From NCBI GenBank assembly GCA_031407985.1, contig JANOJB010000002.1, positions 1-64,000 of the forward strand: a stretch of 64,000 nt of DNA. Reading direction: 5' to 3'. Each line of letters starts with the position of its first letter. Position 1 is the first letter of the stretch. Below the pieces are notes generated by a model, which searched no databases, was not told the DNA's origin, and saw only the letters and a program-made list of their open reading frames with translations. The position numbers were made by a program, and so were the translations under genes. This document shows, piece by piece, positions 35,358-44,667 of this stretch. This stretch comes from FEN-1088 sp031407985. Lineage in GTDB: Bacteria > Myxococcota_A > Polyangia > Fen-1088.

Positions 35358-35673
35358 GGGACCGCCACTCCGCGATGAGAAAATCCCAGAAGGCCAGGCG
35401 TCGCCCGAGGTTTCGACGCAGCCGCGGATAGTCAGCGACGATCTTCGCCACCGGAACCAGCCCCACGGCCTCGTCGAAGCGTGCCTCGCGCATCACCTTC
35501 GCCGCCAAACGCACGCGCTCTTCCTCATCGTCTCCGGCAAGACGCCGGCGCAGTTCATCCAATGTCAGCGGCTCGTCCCACAAGAAGTAGGGAACCGCCG
35601 ATCCATCGGTGAGGTCCGTTGTAAGCAGCACCGAGAAAGTATACTGCTCGGGGACACCCCCGGTGTCCGACAA
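35341..35673 (-). CDS. Small partner protein of the AbiEii-like nucleotidyltransferase
   Basis: About 110 residues, acidic in the middle (EPLTLDELRRRLAGDDEEE) and basic-aromatic at the end (RLRRNLGRRLAFWDFLIAEW). I know similar short proteins beside nucleotidyltransferases but no defined family function; unlike AbiEi it lacks a recognisable winged helix. The order and 17-nt overlap suggest the antitoxin role. The start is uncertain: TTG 35673 gives the longest reading and GTG 35631 is an alternative that removes 14 residues. Neither has a clear ribosome site. Confidence 0.7.
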   Translation of the reverse strand: MSDTGGVPEQYTFSVLLTTDLTDGSAVPYFLWDEPLTLDELRRRLAGDDEEERVRLAAKVMREARFDEAVGLVPVAKIVADYPRLRRNLGRRLAFWDFLIAEWRSLGLVP

Positions 35674-36025
35674 CAGGACCAGTGGCCGATCGTCGAGTGG
35701 ATGTCACCCAGAAATCGGGAAGCCCATGAGGCAATCGCCCTCGCGCATGAGGCAATAACGAGGGAGCGCTCCAGGTCTTTTCACGTCACTTTTAGGTCAT
35801 TTCGCGTCGCCAAATCGACCAAACCATTGGTTTCGGTCCTGTTCGAATCTGATTGCGACCTGGACGCCCGAACCGTGGCGAGCACGATCGCCGAACTACC
35901 ACCGCAAGGCCGCGTGAGCGGCGACGGTGACTTTCCGGACACTACGGCCTCGGTAGGAAGGCGGGCGGTGACGGCGCTACGCCAGCGCTTCGCAGGACAT
36001 GCGCGGCTCACGGGTCCTCCGACTC
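35674..36025. other. 352-bp stretch without a convincing gene
   Basis: Short open frames exist on both strands but show no family motif, no ribosome site and no neighbour logic. An 11-bp CATGAGGCAAT direct repeat occurs at about 35725 and 35747. I see no promoter or terminator I would defend. Confidence 0.6.
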
Positions 36026-36543
36026 CTATTTCGCTCCCTGCTTGATCCACGCGCGCACCGTACCGCGGACCGCGGCGGGCAGCGTCTCGGTTCCCGATGG
36101 CATCGACTCTCCGCAGTTCGGATACGAAGCGCTGTAGATGGTCCCCCCGCACGCCGCCGCGAGCGTGGACTGGTCACCGTCCATCTTGTGCATGAGAAAG
36201 CTCTGCGCAGGGTCCCCCACTGACACCAGGTTCATCGTGGGGTTTTCGGCAGAGGCTACCCCCACGAGCCCGGCGAGGATCGTCGGGGCATCGCCCCCCC
36301 ATCCACAGAGCCGAGATACGGCCGCAGGGGCCCGGCGAACGGGTCGCCGTGGCAGGAGGCGCTGAGGGCGCAGCTTTGCCGAAAGATCGGCATCACCTCG
36401 GCGCCGAACGAGACATTGACGGCGCCTCCGTCCTGACCCGCGCCGCTAGACGAACAAGCGCCGACCGCGATGCACGCTGCCGTCGATGCGAGGGCTCGAA
36501 GGCGAATGGTGAGTCTCGGATGCAAATTCATCGGGTCGCACAA
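36026..36543 (-). pseudogene. Frameshifted cytochrome-like (CHG motif) lipoprotein
   Basis: Two adjacent frames together read as one secreted protein of about 172 residues. The first (from TTG 36543 or ATG 36531) has a lipoprotein signal ending ACIAVGAC-SSSG and continues VSFGAEVMPIFRQSCALSAS-CHG, a Cys-x5-Cys-His motif seen in myxobacterial cytochrome-like lipoproteins. The second (stop at 36026) continues ILAGLVGVASAENPTMNL, SFLMHKMDGDQ and ends VRAWIKQGAK. The break is at a run of seven C on the plus strand (36294-36300): one extra base restores a continuous frame. It is either a real inactivating slip or a homopolymer sequencing error. Confidence 0.75.
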
Positions 36544-36597
36544 GGCCTCCGCTCATGACTGGCTACTGCTGCCTGAGTGGCGCGCCGGTCGTTCGAC

Positions 36598-36804
36598 TTA
36601 AAGGCGGGTAATGCCTGACATCGCCCCGTCAATGCGCGCGGCAACGTTGGGTGGCGGGTTCATCGACAAACTGTCGAGCTGGTAAGTCGGCATCTCGGCC
36701 CGGTCGAACGAATCGTACATCTCTTGGGCCGCGCCGCGGTGGTAATAGTTCAGGATGCCGCCGAGACGTTCCCGTCGATGCGCCGAAGCGTTCGTGTTGT
36801 TCAA
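36598..36804 (-). CDS. Doubtful short ORF after the HPt kinase
   Basis: A 68-codon frame starting with TTG that overlaps the kinase stop by four bases (TTGA). The product begins with a basic stretch (HRRERLGGILNYYHRG) and then turns acidic and proline-rich. I recognise no family; the first third vaguely recalls a recombinase C-terminus. It could be a small coupled protein, a degraded fragment or chance. Confidence 0.25.
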   Translation of the reverse strand: MNNTNASAHRRERLGGILNYYHRGAAQEMYDSFDRAEMPTYQLDSLSMNPPPNVAARIDGAMSGITRL

Positions 36805-39125
36805 TTTGCGGCGACGTGGGGGGCTGACGTTCCCATCCCGTGCGAGCCGGGGTCGTCGACCGAGAGGTCTTCAAAAAGCATGACCAGTGGCAAGACGAAG
36901 CGGAACGCCGTGCCCCGACCCGGGTCGTTTCGAATTTGTACAACACCCCCCAGTTCACGCACGACGTCCCGGACCGCCGAGAGGCCAATGCCGCGCCCGG
37001 AGGTGCTCGTTACATCGGCTCGCGAGGAGATGCCGTCCACGAACAGCGCTTGTTCAAGATCGGCGCGCGTCGCGTGCGGTAGGTTGTTCCGCTCAGCGCG
37101 TGCCGCGATCTTGATCCAGTCGATACCAGGACCGTCGTCCGCGATCGTCACCACCACGTGTTCAGTCTCCCGCGCGACGCTGAGCACCACGGTCGCCTGC
37201 GGCGGCTTGCCTGCCATCATCCGTTCGTCCGCCGTCTCGACACCGTGGTCGACGGTGTTGCGAACGACGTGCGCGAAAGCGGACCAGAACGCGCCCCACT
37301 TAAGCGGAGGCAGTCGCAAACTGGTCGGCTGACACACCACCTCGACGGAGGCCTTGCCAAGACGCTTCGCCAGGCCTCGAACCTGTTCACCGAGAAGAGC
37401 CAATCGCTTCGTTGCGGGCTCGAATTGCCATGACGCAACTCGCGCGACCAAAAGGTCCGTGGCTGGTCCACGGCGCAGATCCTCCACGAAAGCGTCGTAC
37501 TCCTGGCGGTCCAGTTCCACGCGGCCTGTGGAGGCGTCATCGATGAGCTGCGCGCGCATCTGTTTGATCTTCGCCCACATCGTGCGCAGCATCTTCTTGT
37601 CACCGTCGGAGATCGCCTGAGCGCTTTCGTTCAGTCCATCCTCGAGACGATCGCAGAAGGCCGCGACACTTTCGATACCGAACAGGGCGGTGTTGCCCTT
37701 GAGGGTATGCACGTGGCGCCGCAGCAGCGTCAAATCCGATGCCTCAGAAAGCGTGATAGCGTCGACCAACGTGCCCGTCTCGACGAAGAACCCGTCGAGC
37801 GCCATCTTGTCCGAGAGAGTACGACGGAAGATGCTCATCATTTCGCGTTGCGCTTGCTCGGCGCGCTCGCGTTCAATTCGGGCGGTCACGTCCGTGATCA
37901 CCACAATGACCTTGTCCAGACGCTCTCCCTCCATGATTGGGCGATACGCGAGCTCGAAGGTCCGGTCGTCCTTGCGGACCACGGCAGGTAGCTGTTCAAG
38001 GCTGAGGGACAGCGGCAATACGTCGTCACGCAGAGAGGCCCATCCGAGGTCGAACCACTCCCCCACCGAAGCGTCGATCCGACCAAGATAGTCCCAAAAC
38101 TTCGGGCTTCCTTCGGCCTGCCCGAACCAAGCGTCGATCACGCGCGAACGCTCCGCGGACATCGTGCCTTCGATATCCAGGGTGATAAAGCCCTGTCCGA
38201 CGTTGTCCATGACCAACTGCATGTCGCGGTTCTTGCGCCCCAGTTGGAGGGTGCGCTCCTCGACCTTCTGCTCAAGGACTCGGTTCAACGTCTCAAGCTC
38301 TCGGTATGACGCATCCAGATCGTGGACCATGCGATTGAACGACGCGCCCAACATGCCGATCTCGTCCCCCGAATCGATCCCGACCCGCACGGTGCGATTG
38401 CCCGTTGCCAGAGCCTCGGCCGCCACCGTCAAGTCCGCAACCGGACGGGTGATGCGCACCGCCTGGATCCGACTTAACCACAGGCCCAATACCATGAACA
38501 AAGTGACGAACGCCGCCAACCACAGCACAGAACGTCGCAGTCGGGCGTTCGCGTCGGCCCTTGCATGCGCGATGGCGTCCCGCATCGGGCGTGTCGAGAC
38601 ACCGTAGCGGACGGTACCGAGGAACTCCGCATCCTCACTTGTGACGGGCATCGCGACTTCCAACAATTCCTCGCCCAGACGCGTGGTTCGCTTCACGCTC
38701 TCACGCAGAACCAGCAGGTCCTCCTCGGGGATCTGGAGGATCCGCCAGGCGTCCTTCGCTGGCGGCTTGTCCGGCAGCGCGGGCACGCCGCGATGACTCG
38801 ACGCCAGGGTCTCCCTATTCGAGTTGACGTACAGGCCGTACACCAGCTCGGAGTCCTCCTGAACGACGCGTTCGACGAGGCGCTGCATGTCCAAGAAAGC
38901 ATTGTCGAGTGTGAGCCCCCGCAAGGCCCGCGCGTGATTCTCGGTCAGGACCCTGCCCTTGCTGGTGATCCCCTGCTCGATGTACCGCTGAACGGAATCG
39001 AGGTGATGGGAGGAAGCCTGGGCGCTGGTGACGACAACAATGACCAGCGTGGCCAGACCCGTCGACCCCATGACCAGCAGGAGTGTGCGCATGAATTTGC
39101 CGCGCAGGCTCTGGGAGTTTTTCAT
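36801..39125 (-). CDS. HAMP-PAS-HPt-HATPase sensor kinase, CheA-like
   Basis: About 774 residues. Membrane helices at about 15-35 and 198-218 flank a periplasmic sensor (about 36-197), followed by HAMP (about 220-275), a coiled coil, a PAS-like domain (about 300-415), an HPt domain with phospho-acceptor His near residue 473 (RRHVHTLKGN) and a CheA-type ATPase (about 610-745: HVVRNTVDHGVE N-box, DDGPGIDW, GRGIGLSAV). There is no HisKA H-box, so phosphate should pass from the HPt His to a separate receiver; the CheY-like gene at 46006 is the nearest candidate. It starts 1 nt after the upstream binding-protein gene and ends a three-gene unit. The periplasmic loop probably reads bound or unbound binding proteins; that step is inferred. 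Confidence 0.92.
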   Translation of the reverse strand: MKNSQSLRGKFMRTLLLVMGSTGLATLVIVVVTSAQASSHHLDSVQRYIEQGITSKGRVLTENHARALRGLTLDNAFLDMQRLVERVVQEDSELVYGLYVNSNRETLASSHRGVPALPDKPPAKDAWRILQIPEEDLLVLRESVKRTTRLGEELLEVAMPVTSEDAEFLGTVRYGVSTRPMRDAIAHARADANARLRRSVLWLAAFVTLFMVLGLWLSRIQAVRITRPVADLTVAAEALATGNRTVRVGIDSGDEIGMLGASFNRMVHDLDASYRELETLNRVLEQKVEERTLQLGRKNRDMQLVMDNVGQGFITLDIEGTMSAERSRVIDAWFGQAEGSPKFWDYLGRIDASVGEWFDLGWASLRDDVLPLSLSLEQLPAVVRKDDRTFELAYRPIMEGERLDKVIVVITDVTARIERERAEQAQREMMSIFRRTLSDKMALDGFFVETGTLVDAITLSEASDLTLLRRHVHTLKGNTALFGIESVAAFCDRLEDGLNESAQAISDGDKKMLRTMWAKIKQMRAQLIDDASTGRVELDRQEYDAFVEDLRRGPATDLLVARVASWQFEPATKRLALLGEQVRGLAKRLGKASVEVVCQPTSLRLPPLKWGAFWSAFAHVVRNTVDHGVETADERMMAGKPPQATVVLSVARETEHVVVTIADDGPGIDWIKIAARAERNNLPHATRADLEQALFVDGISSRADVTSTSGRGIGLSAVRDVVRELGGVVQIRNDPGRGTAFRFVLPLVMLFEDLSVDDPGSHGMGTSAPHVAAN

Positions 39126-39126
39126 C

Positions 39127-40158
39127 CTATTCAAGAATCCGATCCACCTGCCTCAATGCGTTGTCTCGTAGCAAAAAGCGTTCGCGTACTTGCACGAGAT
39201 CAACGGTTGTCGTCGTGGACACAGGAGGCTCCGCCTCGGCATTGACCGAGACCATCCAACTGTTCTCCGCGATGTCGAACACGATGTTCGCGGCCTGCAC
39301 ACCCAAAGCGGTGTGATCCGGCAGCACGGCAAAACTTCCGAAGGACTGCGATGGCGACACCAGCGAGGCGGCACCCACAATACTGGGGCAATAGGGCCGC
39401 TCATTGACGCCCGGCAGCCAGCCTTCAGCAATCAACCGCGGCGTCAGGAGGTGGTCATCGTTGAGAATCCACAGTGCGTGTATCTGACTCTTCAGCTTTC
39501 TTAGCGCCCACTTGATTTCGGACGCATTCGGGTTGGCGCTCACCTCCTGCTCGATCACGCTGATTTGCTCCCTTCTGGCCAGATCGGCCTGCCGTTTGAC
39601 GAACCCCCGCAACGGGGCGCGCACGAGCACGCCCACGCGCTCGATCGGCGAGGCGATCAACCTGCGCAGGTTGGTGACCACCGTGATAAGAGGAATCTCG
39701 TAACTGATGCCGGTTGCGCTTGCGACCTGCGTCGGGTGACCGTCGAGGAAGGACGTCATGACGATGACAGCGGGGGGAAAGGCCGTGAGCCCGGACTGGC
39801 CTTGAAAACTGCGGTACGCGGCGACCGTCGGGTTGTTCATCAGGACGATACCCGCGGGTTGCGTGCGACGGATCCCTTCTGTTATGGCCCCGACAGCTGA
39901 CGGACCCTCGGCGCGAACTGCCACCAAACGATACTGTTTTCCGAGTTCATCGCTGAGACCCGTCCAAACTTCCTTGGTTTGGCTGGTCTGAGGCATCGCG
40001 ACAAGAATGGATGTTTTGCCCGCGCCTTCCGGCGTGGATGTCCCGAGCTCCTCATAGCCGGATCCCGCGCGCAGTTGCCGCGATGCCGACGAGCAGGCTG
40101 AGACCATGCCGGCACCGATCGGCAACGTCAGCATGAATTCGCGTCGATTCAGAGCCAT
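39127..40158 (-). CDS. ABC_sub_bind-type periplasmic binding lipoprotein
   Basis: A 343-residue exported protein of the ABC_sub_bind (TrpX/DUF534-like) type I binding fold. The leader has twin arginines (LNRREFMLTL) and a lipobox (GMVSAC), so it may be Tat-exported and lipid-anchored. Domain 1 begins ILVAMPQTSQTKEVW, with GIVLMNNPTVAAYRS and AVIVMTSFLDGHP following; domain 2 has VGVLVRAPLRGFVKRQAD and LWILNDDHLLTPRLIAEG, matching the family's hinge and ligand-pocket pattern. Its start overlaps the upstream gene by 10 nt and the kinase follows directly. No permease is present, so sensing rather than uptake is the likely job. Confidence 0.85.
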   Translation of the reverse strand: MALNRREFMLTLPIGAGMVSACSSASRQLRAGSGYEELGTSTPEGAGKTSILVAMPQTSQTKEVWTGLSDELGKQYRLVAVRAEGPSAVGAITEGIRRTQPAGIVLMNNPTVAAYRSFQGQSGLTAFPPAVIVMTSFLDGHPTQVASATGISYEIPLITVVTNLRRLIASPIERVGVLVRAPLRGFVKRQADLARREQISVIEQEVSANPNASEIKWALRKLKSQIHALWILNDDHLLTPRLIAEGWLPGVNERPYCPSIVGAASLVSPSQSFGSFAVLPDHTALGVQAANIVFDIAENSWMVSVNAEAEPPVSTTTTVDLVQVRERFLLRDNALRQVDRILE

Positions 40159-40919
40159 TGGTCCACTCCCAGCGCTTCCAAGAGAGTCTTCGGCAGTCGA
40201 TTGAGCGCCGCCAGAACCGCTGGACCTCCCACCCCCGCACTTGCCACCGCGGGAAGGCCGATGGTTCCGGGAAGCTCTCGGTGCGCAAGAGTCAGACGAC
40301 TGGATGCTTTGATTTCATTGAGTAGCCGTGACGGCAGCACAATCGAGTCGACCCGTTGCATCTGCAACAGTGGCAACAGATCCTCGACTTTGGTGACACG
40401 CTCGACTTTGGGCTGGCCACCGATGAGAGTTTGGACAAACGCGTTCATGCCGTCCCTGCCAAGAATGTCCAACGCTCCGACGGTGGCCACCCGGGCGGGA
40501 TCGGGGACAACATCGACGCCAACAAGGGAGTACTTCTCCTCGGACGAGCCCTTGCGCTGGCCGCGCATCTTGGGGGAGAGGCCGTGAGCCGCTAGAACAA
40601 CCGGCAAGGTGAGTACGGCGTCTTGCGTCTCCTTGAGAGCGCGCTCAAAATCGCCGATGCGGCCGACTGCGGTCACCGCTATCCCGGCGAGGGCAGCCTG
40701 AAGCTCGCTCTGGAAGGCACGCTGCTTCAAGGCGACGTGAAGAAACACCAGCAACTTGACCTCCGCTGCACGCGCTGATCGGCCAACCAGGCAAATGGTG
40801 GCGGCAACAGCCGCTGCTCGGCGCCAGGAATCGAATGTTTGGGGGCCCGTTGACGCCCGCGCCGTGTCGGCGCGGCTCGCGAGGCACGTCGATGGGCGGT
40901 CGGGCTGCTCATGGCTCAT
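40149..40919 (-). CDS. PhnD/phosphate-type periplasmic binding-like protein
   Basis: A 256-residue exported protein. A basic N-terminal extension precedes a signal segment (about 32-51, AAAVAATICLVGRSARA-AE). The mature part resembles a type II binding protein of the phosphonate/phosphate group: VKLLVFLHVALKQRAFQSEL at the start, SLVGVDVVPDPARVATVG in the middle and MNAFVQTLIGGQPKVERV later. The match is by pattern, not by an invariant motif. It is the first gene of the unit that ends with the HPt kinase, and it faces the SBP_bac_1 gene across a 230-bp divergent region. Confidence 0.65.
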   Translation of the reverse strand: MSHEQPDRPSTCLASRADTARASTGPQTFDSWRRAAAVAATICLVGRSARAAEVKLLVFLHVALKQRAFQSELQAALAGIAVTAVGRIGDFERALKETQDAVLTLPVVLAAHGLSPKMRGQRKGSSEEKYSLVGVDVVPDPARVATVGALDILGRDGMNAFVQTLIGGQPKVERVTKVEDLLPLLQMQRVDSIVLPSRLLNEIKASSRLTLAHRELPGTIGLPAVASAGVGGPAVLAALNRLPKTLLEALGVDQWL

Positions 40920-41149
40920 GACACCAGTTCTCTGTAAGCGGACGTCGCAGTTCGATCTGTTGATCCTGTGCGAAACTTACGGCGCTTTTCTTAGGTTCCT
41001 TTAGTCGCACGTTCTCACACCGGGGCGTACCGTGGTCGCTCAAGTTCTTGCCGCGAATGGCCGTAAGTGGTTCTCGGACTCTTTCGCTCGAACCGGCCGA
41101 TGCGGGCCGGTCCCGGGGGGGAGTAACTACAACCAGCGAGGGTACAGTG
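40920..41149. promoter_or_regulatory. Divergent regulatory region between two sensing operons
   Basis: 230 bp separate the leftward binding-protein/kinase unit from the rightward binding-protein/receptor unit and must hold both promoters. It contains an inverted pair, ACTTACGGC at 40975-40983 and GCCGTAAGT at 41060-41068, 76 bp apart. I cannot fix a -35/-10 pair with confidence. The GAGGGT site about eight bases before ATG 41150 supports that start. Confidence 0.45.
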
Positions 41150-42430
41150 ATGCGGACGAACCTGATTGTGTTGGGACTAATCGGCGCCGGGCTGGGCGGG
41201 GTCGGATGCGGTTCTGATCACAGTCCCGCGAACACAAGTGGGACGGGTGGCATGGGGGCGACGGGCGGCGTGGGAGGAGCGAGCACCGAGCAAGTCGTCG
41301 AGATCTTTTCTTGGTGGATCGCGCCCGGCGAAGCCGAAGCCCTCCAGGCGCTTGTCGACGTGGACCGGGCGCAACACCCGACGGACCGGATCTTCAACGC
41401 CGCCGCGACCTCGGGTTCGGACGCGCGCGCCCTACTGAAGCAACGGCTCGCGGACAACTTGCCCCCTGATCTCTTCCAAAACAACGCCCACGATCTGCCG
41501 GCGTTTCTACAGGCCAATCCCGGCTCACTGCAGCCCCTGGACACCCTCTTCAGCGCCCGTGGCTTCAACACCACGATGCTGCCTGACATCATCAACAACG
41601 TGACGGTCGGCGGCAAGATCTACGCGATGCCGGTGAACATCCACCGAGAAAACGCGCTGTTCTACAACAAGCAGATCTTCGCCGACAACCACCTGACGCC
41701 GCCCACGACAATCCCGGAGTTCATCAGAGTGTGCGCGATGCTCAAGACGGCCGGCATCACGCCGGTGGCGACCGCGCACCAGGGCTGGATCCTACGCATC
41801 ATGTTCAACTCTCTCGCGGTGGGATCGATGGGATCGGATGCCTTTCACAGCTTCATGACGGGTGGTCCGCGCGATGACGTCGCGCTCAGGACGGCGATCG
41901 ATGTTTTTGGAAACGTGCTCGACAACTACACCAACGCCACAGCGTCGAACGCCAACTTCGGTTGGACCGATGCGGCGACCGAGGTCTCCGATGGCAAGGC
42001 CGCCATGTTTTTTCATGGCGATTGGGCCAAGGGGTACTACGTCCAGCTTGGTTGGACACCGGGTGTGGACTTCGGGGTTGTGGGGGCTCCGGGCGGCTCC
42101 GACCTCTTCTGGTACGGAGTGGACGCGTTCTCGTTGCCCGTCGGCGCACAGCACCCGGACGGGGCGAAGAACTTCCTCGCGACCATCGGATCCACGGCTG
42201 GCCAGGTCGCTTTCAACCGGTTGAAGGGCTCGACGCCGATTCTACCGGGCGTGCCCCGCGACCAGTTGGACTCAGAAGGTAGGGCAACGCTTGATGACCT
42301 GCAGAACGCGAAATACCGCATGTTGGTCGTCGGCAAGGACGCCTGGGACACCGCGCTACTCAGCTTTGCCAGTACGCGTGACAAGAATGCTCTGTTCCAG
42401 GTCTACGTCGACAACCCGCCGGTGCAGTGA
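41150..42430 (+). CDS. Extracellular solute-binding lipoprotein, family 1 (sugar type)
   Basis: A 426-residue SBP_bac_1 protein. The leader IVLGLIGAGLGGVGC ends in a lipobox; a Gly/Thr-rich linker (about 25-50) tethers the domain. Cluster B-type features include EIFSWWIAPGEAEALQAL at the entry, DLFQNNAHDLPAFLQANPG, INNVTVGGKIYAMPVNIHRE with ALFYNKQIF, and GKAAMFFHGDWAKGYY, typical of maltose/glucose-type binding proteins. Length and order are normal. No permease or ATPase gene follows; a TonB-dependent receptor does, after 81 bp. The sugar-type ligand is inferred from family. Confidence 0.92.
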   Translation: MRTNLIVLGLIGAGLGGVGCGSDHSPANTSGTGGMGATGGVGGASTEQVVEIFSWWIAPGEAEALQALVDVDRAQHPTDRIFNAAATSGSDARALLKQRLADNLPPDLFQNNAHDLPAFLQANPGSLQPLDTLFSARGFNTTMLPDIINNVTVGGKIYAMPVNIHRENALFYNKQIFADNHLTPPTTIPEFIRVCAMLKTAGITPVATAHQGWILRIMFNSLAVGSMGSDAFHSFMTGGPRDDVALRTAIDVFGNVLDNYTNATASNANFGWTDAATEVSDGKAAMFFHGDWAKGYYVQLGWTPGVDFGVVGAPGGSDLFWYGVDAFSLPVGAQHPDGAKNFLATIGSTAGQVAFNRLKGSTPILPGVPRDQLDSEGRATLDDLQNAKYRMLVVGKDAWDTALLSFASTRDKNALFQVYVDNPPVQ

Positions 42431-42511
42431 TCGCATCGGTGACGGGCGGGGCGGCGACCGGACGTTCGTCTGTCGGGTCGCGCCCTGTCAGGTCGCGCTT
42501 GAAACCGCATC

Positions 42512-44656
42512 ATGACGATCATGAGCAGCCGACTGGTTCAAGCGTCGGTGATGGTGGGGGTTGGGTGCCTTGCGCACCCCGCCTTCGCTGGCGCGCCAGA
42601 AGGGGACGCGCTGGACGATCTCGATCTGGTGAAGCTGCTCAACATCGAGGTTTCTACCGCGACAAAAACGGCTGAAAGCCTGGACGAGGCTCCGGCCGTC
42701 ATTACCGTGGTCACGCAGGCTGACATTCGACGGTGGGGCTATCAAAGCGTGGCGGAGGTCCTCACCCACACCGTCGGCTTCTACCTCATCGACGACCACA
42801 TTCTTCCGAACGTCGGTGTTCGCGGCATGACCGGAGGGCTGGGAGCTGAAAGCGGCGTCATCAAGGTCATGATAGATGGACGTTCGGTCGCCTACCGTAC
42901 GACCTCCGGCAATTGGCTGGGCGTCGAATTGATTTCGCTGGAATCGATCGCCCAAATCGAAATCATCCGCGGCCCCGCTTCCGCATTGTACGGCGCGGAT
43001 GCATTCCTGGGAGTCGTCAACATCATCACGGTACGTCCGGACGAACTCGGGCGTTTGCGCTCGCGCTTCGCCCTGGGCCCGACGGGGGGGCGTCCCGGTG
43101 GGCGATTCGATGTGGCCGGGGGCAACAGGTTCGGCAATCTATTTTTTACACTCGCTGCGGCAGGCGAACAGACCGATCGTTCAGGTCTTGGCCTGCCCGC
43201 CGAATCACCCGCTCCGATCTTGCCCGGCGGGGTCGGGCAGCGCCGCACGGCTTTGAACCTCACCAGGCGCTCGCTCAGCGTGCAGGGCCAGGCCGGGTAC
43301 ATTGACGGGCGGACTGGGCATCTGATTGCCAGCGCTTTTGTATCTGGTCTGGAGCGCGGCGGAGACTTTGCGCACTGGGCGCAGCTGACCAATGGGTTCG
43401 ACGCCACCGGTAATCCCATGGGGACCGTGGTCGCCCGTGGCCAGTTGCGCCTGAACCTTGATGGGCTGCTTCACCTCACCCCAACATTGGATCTGTCGAT
43501 CGCCGGCACCTATTTTCAAGGCGGCGTGCTACCGGCAGATCGGATCGAGATCGGGAGCGATCTGTTCTACATCAAGCGCCAAGAAGCCTATCGCGGGTTC
43601 GATGCCACTGCCGAGGGACGCTGGATTCCATCCCCGCGCTTCAACCTCATCGTCGGAACCGAAGCCGTCGTCGATCACGAATTCCTGGGCGCCCCGCGGC
43701 GAATCAATCGCGCCACGCATGAGATCGTGCCGCAACTCGGGGCGTCGGACATAAGCGCCAACCTGGTGAATCTGGGAGCGTACGCCAGCTCCAACCTGAA
43801 GATTTGGGACCCTTGGTTGAAGCTGACCGGAGGCGTCCGGTATGACGAGCACAGTGCGTACGGGCCGCAGTTGACGGGACGCGTGGGCGTGACGTCCCGT
43901 CTCGGACGCACGGTCGTGGCCAAGCTGCTCTATGGCAGCGCGTTCAAGGCTCCGGCCCCGTACCTCTTGTATGCGACCCCGCTCCGTCCAGGCGACGTGG
44001 TCGGCAACCGGGACTTGAAGCCGCAACACATTCACACCATCGAGTACCAAATGTCCTGGAAGCCGGGGCGATTCTTCGGAATCACGTCCGGGGTTTCGTA
44101 CAACTGGTTGTTCGACAAAGCGGAATTTACCCCGCAGGGCATCAACCAGACGGCGCGCAACATCGCCAGCCAGCGAACATTCTCCTGGGAGTCGCGGGCG
44201 GATCTTCGGCACTACGACGACTTCACGGCCTACGCCGCGTTCGACTTCGTGCGATCGGTCAGAGACCTCGGCCAGGAGGGCTATGCCGCGACACTCATCG
44301 GAACCCGAAACGTTGTCTATCCGCCTTGGATCGCGCGAGCCGGGCTCAACGTCGCCGTGCCCTCCCCGGCGCATGTCCCGATCGCGCTTGGCGCGGAAGG
44401 TTTGCTGATTGGCCCGCGCCGCGCCGCCGACACCAGCATCGTCGAGAATGGCGGTGCTTTCACGCTCCCCACCACCTGTCTGCTCGACGTTTTCGTCACG
44501 ACGCGCGATCTGTACCTGGCTCCCGGCCAGGAATCGCGGGTGGCACTCCGGGCGCGAAACATCCTTGGGAGCAGAGGGCCGGATCCTGGGTTCTCGGGTT
44601 TCGAATATCCCCTGACCGCACGGGAAGTCCTGTTGGAAGTTCGCCATACGTACTAG
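42512..44656 (+). CDS. TonB-dependent outer-membrane receptor
   Basis: A 714-residue receptor with a signal peptide (VMVGVGCLAHPAFA-GA), a plug domain (about 45-165: SLDEAPAVITVVTQADIRRW, IEIIRGPASALYGADAFLGV-VNI) and a 22-strand-type beta-barrel ending in aromatic residues. ESLDEAP is a TonB-box-like start to the plug. No STN signalling domain precedes it and no anti-sigma gene follows, so it is not a FecA-type system. It lies between two binding-protein genes (81 and 11 bp spacing). I infer ligand capture at the outer membrane and delivery to those proteins. TonB/ExbBD genes are absent from the window. Confidence 0.93.
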   Translation: MTIMSSRLVQASVMVGVGCLAHPAFAGAPEGDALDDLDLVKLLNIEVSTATKTAESLDEAPAVITVVTQADIRRWGYQSVAEVLTHTVGFYLIDDHILPNVGVRGMTGGLGAESGVIKVMIDGRSVAYRTTSGNWLGVELISLESIAQIEIIRGPASALYGADAFLGVVNIITVRPDELGRLRSRFALGPTGGRPGGRFDVAGGNRFGNLFFTLAAAGEQTDRSGLGLPAESPAPILPGGVGQRRTALNLTRRSLSVQGQAGYIDGRTGHLIASAFVSGLERGGDFAHWAQLTNGFDATGNPMGTVVARGQLRLNLDGLLHLTPTLDLSIAGTYFQGGVLPADRIEIGSDLFYIKRQEAYRGFDATAEGRWIPSPRFNLIVGTEAVVDHEFLGAPRRINRATHEIVPQLGASDISANLVNLGAYASSNLKIWDPWLKLTGGVRYDEHSAYGPQLTGRVGVTSRLGRTVVAKLLYGSAFKAPAPYLLYATPLRPGDVVGNRDLKPQHIHTIEYQMSWKPGRFFGITSGVSYNWLFDKAEFTPQGINQTARNIASQRTFSWESRADLRHYDDFTAYAAFDFVRSVRDLGQEGYAATLIGTRNVVYPPWIARAGLNVAVPSPAHVPIALGAEGLLIGPRRAADTSIVENGGAFTLPTTCLLDVFVTTRDLYLAPGQESRVALRARNILGSRGPDPGFSGFEYPLTAREVLLEVRHTY

Positions 44657-44667
44657 GAGACGACGCG

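Noticed and set aside
35701..36045. 114-codon plus-strand frame and a 123-codon minus frame in the same stretch
   Set aside because: Overlap each other, lack ribosome sites and motifs; kept as an empty stretch.
42512..44656. FecA/FecIR-type signalling receptor
   Set aside because: No STN domain before the plug and no sigma or anti-sigma gene beside it.
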